Below, piece by piece: positions 19,470 through 28,741 of a stretch of DNA of 64,000 nucleotides. Both the position numbers and the translations under genes were made by a program. Origin of the DNA: Azoarcus sp. GTDB taxonomy: Bacteria; Pseudomonadota; Gammaproteobacteria; Burkholderiales; Rhodocyclaceae. Within the stretch, counting starts at the first letter, position 1. The number at the start of each line of letters is the position of its first letter. The notes under the pieces are model-generated. The model saw only the letters and a program-made list of their open reading frames with translations. It did no database searches and was not told where the DNA came from. The DNA lies in the NCBI GenBank assembly GCA_030604735.1, contig JAUVVG010000021.1, forward strand, positions 1 through 64,000, read 5' to 3'.

Positions 19470-21247
19470 GCCTTGTCCTCGGGTTGGGCAGGTTTGGCCG
19501 GCACGGTCTCCCGGATCTCGACCGCACGCAGGAAATCGAAGTCGCAGCCGGCGTCGGCCTGGGTGACCGTCGACAGGAAGAGCTTGCGATAGCCGCGCTG
19601 GTCTTCCGCTCTCGGCGGGGCAGGCGGCATTGCGGCGCGGCGGCGCGCCAGCTCGGTCTCATCGACCAGCAGGGTCAGACTGCGCTCGGAAACGCTCAGG
19701 CGGATGCGATCGCCGGATTGTACCAAGGCGAGCGGGCCACCCATCGCCGATTCCGGCGTCACATGCAGGACGATGCTGCCCGAGGCGGTGCCGCTCATCC
19801 TGCCGTCCGAAATGCGCACCATGTCCTTGACGCCTAGGCGGCCGATCTTCTTGGGAATCGGCATGTAGCCGGCTTCCGGCATGCCGGGCGCCCCGATCGG
19901 GCCGATGTTCTTCAGCACCAGCACGTCTTCCGGGTTGACGTCCAGATCCGGGTCATCGATGCGCTTGGCGAGGTCTTCCAGGTTCTCGAACACGACTGCG
20001 CGGCCTTCGTGCTCCATCAAGTCCTTGGACGCGGCCGATTGCTTGATGATCGCGCCGCCCGGGGCGAGGTTGCCACGCAGGAAGGCGATGCCGCCCTGCG
20101 GGTAGATCGGGTTTTCTCGGCTCCTCACGACATCCTGAGGGAAGCCCGGACCGGCCGCGTCGAGCTCCTCGCCCAGGGTGCGGCCCGTCACAGTCAGGGT
20201 GTCCAGATGCAGCAGCGGACGCAATTCGCGCAGCACTGCGGCCAATCCACCGGCCTTGTGGAGGTCTTCCATGTAGTGCTGGCCGGACGGCTTGAGGTCG
20301 ACCAGCACCGGGGTTTCCTTGCTGATCCTGTCGAGCCCGTCCAGGTCGATCGCGATGCCGAGTCGGCCGGCGATCGCGGTCAGGTGAATGATGGCGTTGG
20401 TCGAGCCGCCGATCGCGAGCAAGACCCGCAAGGCGTTCTCGAAGGCCTTGCCGGTCAGGATGCGGTCCGGGGTCAGGCCGGCGCCTATCATCGCCACCGC
20501 CTGGGTGCCGGTGCGTTCGGCGACCCGAATCCGGTCCGCGGTCACCGCAGGCGGCGTGGCGCCGCCGGGCACCATCATGCCCAGCGCCTCGGTGATGCAG
20601 GCCATGGTACTGGCGGTGCCCATCACCGAGCAGGTGCCGACGCTGGCCACCAGCTGATTGTTGACGTCGGCGATCTCCTGCGCGTCGATCTCGTCGCCAC
20701 GGTAGCTCGCCCAGAAGCGGCGACAGTCGGTGCAGGCGCCGACCCGGGTGCCACGGTGAGAGCCCGTCAGCATCGAACCGGTGACCAGCTGGATGGCCGG
20801 GATGCCGGCGCTGGCCGCGCCCATGAGCTGGGCCGGTACGGTCTTGTCGCAACCGCCGATCAAGACCACCGCGTCCATGGGCTGGGCCCGGATCAGTTCC
20901 TCGGTGTCCATCGCCATCAGATTGCGCAGGAACATGCTGGTCGGATGGGCGAAGCTCTCGTGGATGGAGATGGTCGGAAACTCAACCGGCAGGCCACCGG
21001 CCAGCATCACGCCGCGCTTGACCGCCTCGATCAGCTGCGGCGCATTGCCATGGCAGGGGTTGAAACCGCTGCCGGTGTTGGCGATCCCGACGATGGGCTT
21101 GGACAGGGCGTCGTCGGTGTAGCCGGCCCCCTTGATGAAGGCCTTGCGCAGGAACAGGGAGAACTCGCGATCGCCATAATTGGTGAGCGCCTTGCTCATG
21201 CCCTGGGCGGCTTGTGGTTTGGGACTGCTGTTGTCGGATGAAGCCAC
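19466..21247 (-). CDS. IlvD/Edd family dehydratase (sugar-acid dehydratase, arabinonate-dehydratase-like)
   Basis: 593 aa; GIANTGSGFNPCHGNAPQLIEAVKRGV; LIGGCDKTVPAQLMGAASAGIPA; GTCSVMGTASTM; ATGA overlap with FAH gene. Confidence 0.92.
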   Translation of the reverse strand: MASSDNSSPKPQAAQGMSKALTNYGDREFSLFLRKAFIKGAGYTDDALSKPIVGIANTGSGFNPCHGNAPQLIEAVKRGVMLAGGLPVEFPTISIHESFAHPTSMFLRNLMAMDTEELIRAQPMDAVVLIGGCDKTVPAQLMGAASAGIPAIQLVTGSMLTGSHRGTRVGACTDCRRFWASYRGDEIDAQEIADVNNQLVASVGTCSVMGTASTMACITEALGMMVPGGATPPAVTADRIRVAERTGTQAVAMIGAGLTPDRILTGKAFENALRVLLAIGGSTNAIIHLTAIAGRLGIAIDLDGLDRISKETPVLVDLKPSGQHYMEDLHKAGGLAAVLRELRPLLHLDTLTVTGRTLGEELDAAGPGFPQDVVRSRENPIYPQGGIAFLRGNLAPGGAIIKQSAASKDLMEHEGRAVVFENLEDLAKRIDDPDLDVNPEDVLVLKNIGPIGAPGMPEAGYMPIPKKIGRLGVKDMVRISDGRMSGTASGSIVLHVTPESAMGGPLALVQSGDRIRLSVSERSLTLLVDETELARRRAAMPPAPPRAEDQRGYRKLFLSTVTQADAGCDFDFLRAVEIRETVPAKPAQPEDKA

Positions 21248-21264
21248 CTTATACCTCCGGTAAT

Positions 21265-21287
21265 ATTATTGATAATCTTGTTGACGA
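21265..21287. promoter_or_regulatory. Candidate GntR/FCD operator: ATTATTGATAAT plus adjacent TTGTTGACGA
   Basis: Reverse complement of the 12-mer at 15761; TTGTTGACGA fits the general TNGT-N2-ACNA pattern of ExuR/UxuR-like GntR sites; in the divergent ilvD-like/tctC promoter region. Confidence 0.5.
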
Positions 21288-21387
21288 TGCGATCTTAGCT
21301 GAGTTAGATTGGCCCCGCAACTCGCGAAACGAGCCGCCACATTCCGTTTTCCGGATTTGTTGAATCAAGCACGAGGAGACCTCCAAG

Positions 21388-22365
21388 ATGAATAGCAAGT
21401 CACTGAAGAAAAAAGCATTGATCATCGCTGCCGCGCTCGCACTGCCGTTCGGCGCAGCGGCCCAGCAGTATTCGGCCGGCAGTGAAGTGACGGTTCTGCA
21501 GGGCTTTTCGCCCGGTGGCGGCAGCGACGCGCTGGCCCAACTGGTCCAGCCCTATCTGTCCAAGGAGTTGGGTGCCAACTTCGTCAACCAGTATCAGCCG
21601 GGCGCGACCGGTGCGATCGCCTGGACCCGTCTGGCCAAGCAGACCCGCGCCGATGGCCGCACCATCAGCATCACCAATACCCCGATGCTGATGACCAACT
21701 ACATCATGAACCCGACGATCACCTACAGCATCGACGAGATCACGCCGTTGGCCAACGTCGTGACCGACCCGGGCGTGATCGTGGTGCGTGCCGAGAGCCC
21801 GTACCAGACCGTCGAGGAGCTGTTCGAGGCGGCTCGTGCCAACCCGGAAACCATCACCATCGGCAACTCCGGCGTCGGCGGCGATGATTATTTCTCGACC
21901 ATCATGGTCGAGAAGGCCACCGGCTTGAAGTTCATCAAGGTGCCGTTCCAGGGTGACGGTCCGTCGTGGGCGGCCGCACTGGCTGGCACGATCGACGCCA
22001 GCTTCAACAATCTCGGCATCACCTTCCCGCAAATCCAGGCCGGCAACCTGCGCGTCCTGGCCGTGTTCACCGAGGACCGTCTGCCGGAGATCCCCGATGT
22101 GCCGACCTTGCGTGAGAAGGGCATCGATGTCGTGGCCGGTTCCTCGCGTGGTTACAGCGGCCCGAAAGGCATGTCGGCCGAGCATGTGCAGCAGTTCATC
22201 GCTGCGATGGACCGTGTGATCGCCAATCCGGACTTCCTGCGCGATGCCCGCGAGCGTGCGTTCGTGATCGACTACCGGTCGGGTGATGACTACATGACCT
22301 TCCTCAAGAACCAGGAAGTCACCTTCAAGGCGATCTGGGAAGAAGTCAAGGATCAGGCCCAGTAA
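21388..22365 (+). CDS. Tripartite tricarboxylate transporter substrate-binding protein (TctC/Bug family)
   Basis: Signal peptide; VTVLQGFSPGGGSDALAQLVQPYLSKELGANFVNQYQPGATGAIAW. Confidence 0.93.
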   Translation: MNSKSLKKKALIIAAALALPFGAAAQQYSAGSEVTVLQGFSPGGGSDALAQLVQPYLSKELGANFVNQYQPGATGAIAWTRLAKQTRADGRTISITNTPMLMTNYIMNPTITYSIDEITPLANVVTDPGVIVVRAESPYQTVEELFEAARANPETITIGNSGVGGDDYFSTIMVEKATGLKFIKVPFQGDGPSWAAALAGTIDASFNNLGITFPQIQAGNLRVLAVFTEDRLPEIPDVPTLREKGIDVVAGSSRGYSGPKGMSAEHVQQFIAAMDRVIANPDFLRDARERAFVIDYRSGDDYMTFLKNQEVTFKAIWEEVKDQAQ

Positions 22366-22538
22366 GCGCCCGATCGCTCCTTCTCGCGGGCCTGAACTTC
22401 GACGCCTCTGTGCCCGGAGCCGGGCCCGCAGTCGATTGAGGCTCGGGTGGGGCGCCCTCACGATGGCGCCCCCGCTCGATGCCGTGTGTCCGTCTCAGTC
22501 TGTCAGCGCCGTTCCAGCGGTTTTGCGGGAGAGCTTCT

Positions 22539-23066
22539 GTGTACAGTTCGATCATCATCAGCGTGGCCTCGATAGGGCTGGCCGTGCTGTTTTACTCTCA
22601 GGCGTCCGCCTATCCCCTCGCGGCCAGTCGTCTGCCGATGCTGCTCGCCTGGGCGGTCGGTGGCCTCGCGACGCTGGTCATCGTGGAAGAATTGTTCAAG
22701 GCGCGTCGTCGCAACAAGATTGCGCAGGCGGCACCCGAGGCCGCTCCAGCTCCCGACGACAATGCCGTCCTCGATTCGGCCATGATTCCGCCCATCCTCG
22801 AGGCTGAAGACGAGGGCCCCAAGCCCATCGTCTGGAGTGCCGCGTTGCCTTTCGCCGCCGGCATCATCGCCTATGTGACCCTGATTCCGTATGTTGGCTA
22901 TCTCCTGGTCACACCGGTTTTCATCGCGCTTGGCCTAGCCATCAGCGGCACGCTGCGCTGGGTGCCCGCGATCCTGGTCGCACTTGGCATGACCGCGCTG
23001 GTGTGGGTGGTGTTCATCTGGGCGCTCTACATGCCGATACAACTCGTGCCGGCCTTCTTCGAATGA
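22539..23066 (+). CDS. Tripartite tricarboxylate transporter small permease (TctB family)
   Basis: Four TM segments; located between TctC and TctA; GTG start suggested (VYSSIIISVASIGLAVLFY). Confidence 0.82.
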   Translation: MYSSIIISVASIGLAVLFYSQASAYPLAASRLPMLLAWAVGGLATLVIVEELFKARRRNKIAQAAPEAAPAPDDNAVLDSAMIPPILEAEDEGPKPIVWSAALPFAAGIIAYVTLIPYVGYLLVTPVFIALGLAISGTLRWVPAILVALGMTALVWVVFIWALYMPIQLVPAFFE

Positions 23067-23085
23067 TGTCGCATCGGATCTGACC

Positions 23086-24621
23086 ATGGAAACCTCCTTC
23101 ATTGCCATCGGCTTCGCCAACGCGCTGACGCCCACCAATCTGATGTTCATGACGCTCGGTACCGCGCTCGGCCTGATGGTCGGCGCCCTGCCGGGACTGT
23201 CTGCGACGATGGCGCTTGCGCTGTTGTTGCCGCTGACCTTCTCGCTGCCGCCGGAAACCGGGCTGTGCATGCTCGCGTCGCTGTATCTGGCCGCGATGTA
23301 CGGCGGCTCGATCGCCGCGATCCTGCTCAGGACGCCGGGCACCCCGGCCGCCGCCGCGACCCTGCTGGACGGTTTTCCGATGGCTTCGCGTGGCGAGGCC
23401 GGTCGGGCGCTGGGCATTTCGCTGACCTCGTCGCTGGTTGGCGGCATCATCAGTGGCATTGCCTTGCTCACCATCGCCCCTTTCCTCGGCAAGCTGGTGT
23501 TGTTGTTCGGACCGGTCGAACTGTTCGCGATCGCGGTGCTGGGCATCACCATGATAGGCACGCTGGCCAAGGGCTCGCCGATGAAAGGCCTGCTGGCCGG
23601 CGCGCTCGGCCTGTTGCTGGCGATGGTCGGCATGGATCCGACCACCGGCACCGCCCGCTTCACAGCGGGCAACATCAACCTGTTCTCCGGGGTTCCGTTC
23701 ACCGTCGCGCTGATCGGCCTGTTCTCGATCCCGCAGGCGATTGCGCTGGCCGAGCAGGCGCGCGGCAAGCAGCCTCGCCCGGCGCAGATCAGCGACCGGG
23801 TCATTCCGCGCCTGCCCGAGTTCCTGCGCCTGTTGCCGAACTCGATGCGCTCGGCCGTGATCGGTGTCGTCACTGGCCTGATTCCCGGCACCGGTGGGGA
23901 TACCGCGAGCTGGTTCGCCTACAACGAGGCCAAGCGCTTCGCCAAGGACAAGTCCCGCTTCGGCAAGGGCGACCCGGCCGGGGTCGCGGCGCCGGAAGCG
24001 GCCAACAATGCCGTGGTCGGCGGCGCGCTGGTGCCCACGATCGCCCTCGGCATCCCGGGTAGCTCCGCCACCGCGGTCCTGCTCGGCGGTCTGATGGTTC
24101 ACGGCATCCTGCCCGGCCCGACCCTGCTGACCGATTACGGTGACGTGACCTACACCCTGATCTGGGCGATCCTGCTGGCGAACATTCCGCTGTTCCTGCT
24201 CGGCCTGCTGTTCACCCGCTTCAGCGTGATCGTGATGCGGGTGCCACGCATGGCGGTGGCGGTGGCGATCGTGGTGATGAGCATCGTCGGTTCGTTCGCG
24301 ATCAACAACAACCTGTTCGACGTCTGGCTGATGCTCGGGTTCGGCCTGCTCGGCTACATCTTCGAACGCGCCGGCATCCCGACCGCACCGATGGTGATCG
24401 GCCTGGTGCTGGGCATGCTGCTCGACGTCAGCCTGAATCAGTCTTTGCTGATTGGTCGTGGCAACTGGGGCATCTTCCTCGAGAGCAAGATCTCGCTGGT
24501 ACTGCTGGCGATCGCGGCCCTGTCCATTCTCCAGGCCACTCCGTTCTTCCGCCTGGTCTTCGGCCGCTTCGGGCGGCGAAAGGCGGTGCCGCAGGCGGGT
24601 ACAATGGCGGGAGATTCATGA
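23086..24621 (+). CDS. Tripartite tricarboxylate transporter large permease (TctA family)
   Basis: 511 aa; GTALGLMVGALPGLSATMALALLLPLTF; LIPGTGGDTASWFAYNEAKRF; ALGIPGSSATAVLLGGLMVHGI. Confidence 0.95.
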   Translation: METSFIAIGFANALTPTNLMFMTLGTALGLMVGALPGLSATMALALLLPLTFSLPPETGLCMLASLYLAAMYGGSIAAILLRTPGTPAAAATLLDGFPMASRGEAGRALGISLTSSLVGGIISGIALLTIAPFLGKLVLLFGPVELFAIAVLGITMIGTLAKGSPMKGLLAGALGLLLAMVGMDPTTGTARFTAGNINLFSGVPFTVALIGLFSIPQAIALAEQARGKQPRPAQISDRVIPRLPEFLRLLPNSMRSAVIGVVTGLIPGTGGDTASWFAYNEAKRFAKDKSRFGKGDPAGVAAPEAANNAVVGGALVPTIALGIPGSSATAVLLGGLMVHGILPGPTLLTDYGDVTYTLIWAILLANIPLFLLGLLFTRFSVIVMRVPRMAVAVAIVVMSIVGSFAINNNLFDVWLMLGFGLLGYIFERAGIPTAPMVIGLVLGMLLDVSLNQSLLIGRGNWGIFLESKISLVLLAIAALSILQATPFFRLVFGRFGRRKAVPQAGTMAGDS

Positions 24622-25406
24622 CCTTTGCAAGGAGCGAGATCGTGTCCCAGCCAAGCCACTCTCCGGTCGATCTGGCCCCGGCCAGGTTGCGGGTTGCCCC
24701 GGTCGCGCGCGATCGCGATGTCGAGCCGCTGGTCCGACAGACGGTCGCGACGCTGGAGGAGGACATCGTCCTCGGCTTCCTGAATCCGCGCGAGCGCCTG
24801 GTCGAGGACGATTTGCGCAATCGCTTCGGGCAAAAGCGGCATGTGGTTCGCCAGGTGCTGACCGAACTGGAACGGATGGGGCTGGTCGAGCGGCGCAAGA
24901 ACGTCGGTGCCCTGGTCAAGGCCTACTCGGCCAAGGAAGTGCATGATCTTTACGAGGTGCGCGAGATCCTGGAGACCAGCGCGGCGAAGCGGATTCCGCT
25001 ACCGGTCCCGCCCGAGCGGCTGGAGCAGTTGGTCGCGATTCAGCGCGCCCATGATGAAGCGGTCGCCGCGTCCGATCTGCGCGCCGCCTATCGGGCCAAC
25101 GTCGCCTTCCACAAGGCGCTGTTCTCGCTGGTGGACAATGACACCTTGTCCAGCGCGATCGAGGACTATGCCCAGCGGGCGAACTCGATCCGGTCCTCGT
25201 CCATGGTCTTCCCGGCGCATCTCGAGCGCGCGCGCCGCGAGCACTGGGAGATCATCGAGGCCTTGAAGGAGGGCAATCGCGACACACTGGTCGAACTGTG
25301 CCGCAGGCACCTGATCCCGTCGCGCGACGCTTATGTAGAGCGTTACCAGCGGCGTCACCGAGAGCGTGCCGACAGCGAAAAAGGGATACGGGGCAATGCA
25401 GTCTGA
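24618..25406 (+). CDS. GntR-family transcriptional regulator, FCD/FadR subfamily
   Basis: wHTH (ILGFLNPRERLVEDDLRNRFGQKRHVVRQVLTELERMGLVERRKNVGALV) plus FCD domain; ATGA overlap with tctA. Confidence 0.92.
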   Translation: MTFARSEIVSQPSHSPVDLAPARLRVAPVARDRDVEPLVRQTVATLEEDIVLGFLNPRERLVEDDLRNRFGQKRHVVRQVLTELERMGLVERRKNVGALVKAYSAKEVHDLYEVREILETSAAKRIPLPVPPERLEQLVAIQRAHDEAVAASDLRAAYRANVAFHKALFSLVDNDTLSSAIEDYAQRANSIRSSSMVFPAHLERARREHWEIIEALKEGNRDTLVELCRRHLIPSRDAYVERYQRRHRERADSEKGIRGNAV

Positions 25407-26334
25407 GTCCCGCCCCGAAGTCCTCAAGGTCGGGGTCTTCCCGCCCGAAATGCAGCGCCTGGTCGATGCCGAACTGATCGCGTACGAGCCCGCCGAGCTC
25501 GAGCATGATCCGGCACTGGCGCCTCGCCTGAAGGCGGTCATCACCCGTAGCAACTGCGCGGTACCGGCGAGCCTGATCGAGAGGCTGCCGAATCTGGGCA
25601 TCATCGCGACCTGCGGGGTCGGCTACGACCTGATCCCGGTCGATTGGGCGCGCGAGCGCGGGATCGTCGTCACCCACACGCCCAATGTGCTCAACGCCGC
25701 GGTCACCGAGCTGACCATCGGGCTGGTGCTGGCGATGCTGAGGCGGCTACCGCAGGGCGATCGTTTCGTGCGGGCCGGGCATTGGAAGAGCGGGGCCTTC
25801 CCACTCGCCACCAGCCTGCAGGGCCGGAAGGTCGGCATCGTCGGGCTTGGTCGCATCGGCAAGTCGATCGCGCACTGCCTGGAGGCTTTCGGCGTATCGA
25901 TCGCCTACACCGGCCGGACCGACCAGCGGCTGGATTGGCCTTATCACCCGAGCGCGGTGGCTCTTGCCGACGCGTCAGACATCCTGATCGTAGTCGCCCC
26001 GGCGACCCCGGATACCGCGCGCATGATCGATGCCGAGGTGCTGGCCGCGCTGGGGCCGCAAGGCTACCTGGTCAATGTGGCGCGCGGTTCGCTGGTGGAT
26101 GAGCCTGCCTTGATTGCGGCGCTGACCGAAGGTCGGATCGCCGGCGCCGCGCTCGACGTGTTCGACAACGAACCGGACATCGACGCCCGCTTCTTCGCGC
26201 TCGACAACGTCGTGCTCGCCCCGCATGTCGGTAGCGCCACCACCGAAACCCGGGTCGCGATGGCCCGCATGACGCTGGACAACCTGCACGCTTTCTTCCG
26301 CGGCACGGAACTCCTGACGCCCGTTCGACCCTGA
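25396..26334 (+). CDS. D-isomer-specific 2-hydroxyacid dehydrogenase (glyoxylate/hydroxypyruvate reductase-like)
   Basis: GRKVGIVGLGRIGKSIAHCLEAFG; LVNVARGSLVDEPALIAAL; NVVLAPHVGSAT. Confidence 0.93.
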   Translation: MQSESRPEVLKVGVFPPEMQRLVDAELIAYEPAELEHDPALAPRLKAVITRSNCAVPASLIERLPNLGIIATCGVGYDLIPVDWARERGIVVTHTPNVLNAAVTELTIGLVLAMLRRLPQGDRFVRAGHWKSGAFPLATSLQGRKVGIVGLGRIGKSIAHCLEAFGVSIAYTGRTDQRLDWPYHPSAVALADASDILIVVAPATPDTARMIDAEVLAALGPQGYLVNVARGSLVDEPALIAALTEGRIAGAALDVFDNEPDIDARFFALDNVVLAPHVGSATTETRVAMARMTLDNLHAFFRGTELLTPVRP

Positions 26335-26554
26335 GGACGGGCTTCGGCACCACGCCGGATGCCTGATCGGGCGGATCCGGGTGATGCCTTTAGGCCCGCC
26401 GGCAGCGGGCGCATCTTGTCGCCGTGTGGTAGCGCCGCCCCTGCCTATCCTCCCCGACCTCCGCCGGAGCTGCCTCCCCGCTCGCGATGCCCATGTGACG
26501 TTCCTCGTCGCGACCCGATCCGTTCCCCCCCCACCCCCCTGATCCACGACGGCA

Positions 26555-26572
26555 TGTAGTGCCAGCACTACA
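26555..26572. promoter_or_regulatory. Perfect palindrome TGTAGTGC-CA-GCACTACA, candidate operator for the cyn operon
   Basis: 8-bp arms with 2-bp spacer, 83 bp upstream of the DJ-1/PfpI start. Confidence 0.5.
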
Positions 26573-26654
26573 CGCGAATCACGACATCGGTGATACCGAC
26601 TTCCCAGTGCAATGCGCACACTCAGGGCCGTGAGCAATCGACGCGGGAAGCATC

Positions 26655-27353
26655 GTGATGCGCAAGCAAGGGTTCAGGTTGGGGGTGTATGTCTTCAAGG
26701 ACGCGGAGATCGTCGATTACGCCGCGCCCTGCGGCGTGTTCTCGGTGGCGCGCCGCTTCGATCCTTCGCTGGACGTTTTCCTTGTGGCCGACGCGCTGCG
26801 CCCGGTACAGACCCAGGCTGGCCTCACCGTGCTACCCAACTATGCCCTCGACGACAGGCCGGCGCTGGATGCCTTCCTGATCCCCGGCGGATTCGGCACC
26901 CGCCAGGAAATGTACAACCGCAAGCTCGCCGACTACATCCGCAACCTGCCGGAAGACTGCCTGCTGACCAGCGTGTGCACCGGCTCGTGGATCTATGCCG
27001 CGATGGGCCTGCTCGACGGTTTGGTCGCGACCAATCGCAAGGAGCCGGACCGCATCGAGGCCTCGCATCTTGGCAAGACCCCGATCGACCGCCTGGCCGA
27101 GATCGCACCGGCCTGCCGGATCAGCCATGCGCGGGTAGTCGACGCCGGCCGGATCATCACCGGCGGCGGCATCAGCGCCGGCATGGAAGTCGGTTTCCAT
27201 CTGCTCCGACGCGCCGGCTACGACGACGCCTTCGTGCGCGAGGTCGCACGGGTCATGGAGTACCAGCGTGCCTGGGCGCAGTACGAGCACGACATCGAAT
27301 ACGCCTCACCCTCTGCGGCACCGCTCGCCGCGTCCCGTCTCAAGACCGCCTGA
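26655..27353 (+). CDS. DJ-1/PfpI family protein (GATase1-like; isonitrile-hydratase-like)
   Basis: Nucleophile-elbow Cys in LLTSVCTGSWIYAAMGLLDG; FLIPGGFGTR; no C-terminal AraC HTH. Confidence 0.87.
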   Translation: MMRKQGFRLGVYVFKDAEIVDYAAPCGVFSVARRFDPSLDVFLVADALRPVQTQAGLTVLPNYALDDRPALDAFLIPGGFGTRQEMYNRKLADYIRNLPEDCLLTSVCTGSWIYAAMGLLDGLVATNRKEPDRIEASHLGKTPIDRLAEIAPACRISHARVVDAGRIITGGGISAGMEVGFHLLRRAGYDDAFVREVARVMEYQRAWAQYEHDIEYASPSAAPLAASRLKTA

Positions 27354-27373
27354 TTCCAATGAAGGAGTAAGCC

Positions 27374-28738
27374 ATGTCCGCCTTCCGCAATCCGTTCGAT
27401 CACAAGGTCCGTCTTCACCGCGGTGGCTGCAGCTGCGGCCATCATCACAGCCAGGCCGATCACGACAAGGCCGAACTGCTCGAAAAGCAGGCGCTGCAGG
27501 ACCGCGCGGTCGAAGGTGCGATCATGCGGGCCTTGTTTCCGCAGGACGAGGTTCGCCGCAGGTTCCTGAAGGCGGTCGGCGGCACGACCGCGATGGCGGC
27601 GATCGCGAGCCTCTTTCCGCTGGCCGCGGCCAAGGAAGCCTTCGCCGAGACGCTCGGACCCCTGGAGAAGACCAAGCTCAGCGTCGGCTTCATCCCCATC
27701 ACCTGCGCCACGCCCATCATCATGGCCCATCCGCTGGGCTACTACGCCAAGTACGGGCTGGATGTCGAGGTGGTCAAGACCGCCGGCTGGGCAGTGATCC
27801 GCGACAAGGCCCTGGCCAAGGAGTACGACGCCGCCCACATGCTGTCGCCGATGCCGCTGGCGATCTCGATCGGGGCCGGCTCCAACCCGATTCCCTGGAC
27901 CATGCCGGCGGTCGAGAACATCAACGGCCAGGCGATCACGCTGGCGATGAAGCACAAGGACAAGCGCGACCCCAAGGACTGGAAGGGCTTTCGTTTCGCG
28001 GTACCGTTTGACTACTCGATGCACAACTATCTGCTGCGCTACTACCTCGCCGAGCACGGTATCGACCCGGATCGCGATGTGTCTATCCGCTCGGTGCCGC
28101 CGCCGGAGATGGTGGCCAACCTGCGCGCCGACAACATCGATGGTTTTCTGGCGCCCGATCCGGTCAATCAGCGCGCGGTCTATGACGGCGTGGGTTTCAT
28201 CCACCTGCTGTCCAAGGAGATCTGGGAGGGTCATCCCTGCTGCGCCTTCTCGGCCAGCCGCGAGTTCGTCACCACCATGCCGAACACCTACCAGGCGCTG
28301 CTCAAGGCCATCCTCGACGCCACCGCCTATGCGCGCAAGCCCGAGAACCGCAAGGAGATCGCCGCTGCGATCGCGCCGACCAACTACCTCAACCAGCCGG
28401 TCACCGTGGTCGAGCAGGTGCTCACCGGGACTTATGCCGACGGCCTCGGCAACGTGGTGCGCGACCCGAACCGGATCGACTTCGATCCCTTCCCCTACGA
28501 ATCCTTCGCGATCTGGATCCTGACCCAGATGAAGCGCTGGGGGCAGATCAGCGGTGAGGTCGACTACGCCAAGGTCGCGAGCGACGTCTTCCTCGCCACC
28601 GATGCGACACGGCTGATGAAGGAAGTGGGCATGGAGCCGCCGACCGATCCGGTCAAGGCCTTCTCGGTGATGGGCAAGCCCTTCGATCCGTCCCAGCCGG
28701 AGGCCTACATCGACAGTTTCGCGATCAAGAGGGGCTGA
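27374..28738 (+). CDS. cynA: Cyanate/nitrate-type ABC transporter substrate-binding protein (NrtA/CynA-like), Tat signal
   Basis: RRRFLKAVGGTTAMAAIA Tat motif; KTKLSVGFIPITCATPIIMAHPLGYYAKYGLDVEVVKTAGWAVIRD; operon with cynS. Confidence 0.87.
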   Translation: MSAFRNPFDHKVRLHRGGCSCGHHHSQADHDKAELLEKQALQDRAVEGAIMRALFPQDEVRRRFLKAVGGTTAMAAIASLFPLAAAKEAFAETLGPLEKTKLSVGFIPITCATPIIMAHPLGYYAKYGLDVEVVKTAGWAVIRDKALAKEYDAAHMLSPMPLAISIGAGSNPIPWTMPAVENINGQAITLAMKHKDKRDPKDWKGFRFAVPFDYSMHNYLLRYYLAEHGIDPDRDVSIRSVPPPEMVANLRADNIDGFLAPDPVNQRAVYDGVGFIHLLSKEIWEGHPCCAFSASREFVTTMPNTYQALLKAILDATAYARKPENRKEIAAAIAPTNYLNQPVTVVEQVLTGTYADGLGNVVRDPNRIDFDPFPYESFAIWILTQMKRWGQISGEVDYAKVASDVFLATDATRLMKEVGMEPPTDPVKAFSVMGKPFDPSQPEAYIDSFAIKRG

Positions 28739-28741
28739 ACC

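Noticed and set aside
20009-21241. 410-aa plus-strand ORF
   Set aside because: Antisense to the IlvD/Edd gene, which has strong family motifs; treated as a GC-driven artefact.
26524-26539. C-rich tract (C8-A-C6) upstream of the cyn operon
   Set aside because: Short homopolymeric run; nothing links it to a functional element, though it could be a sequencing-error or slippage site.
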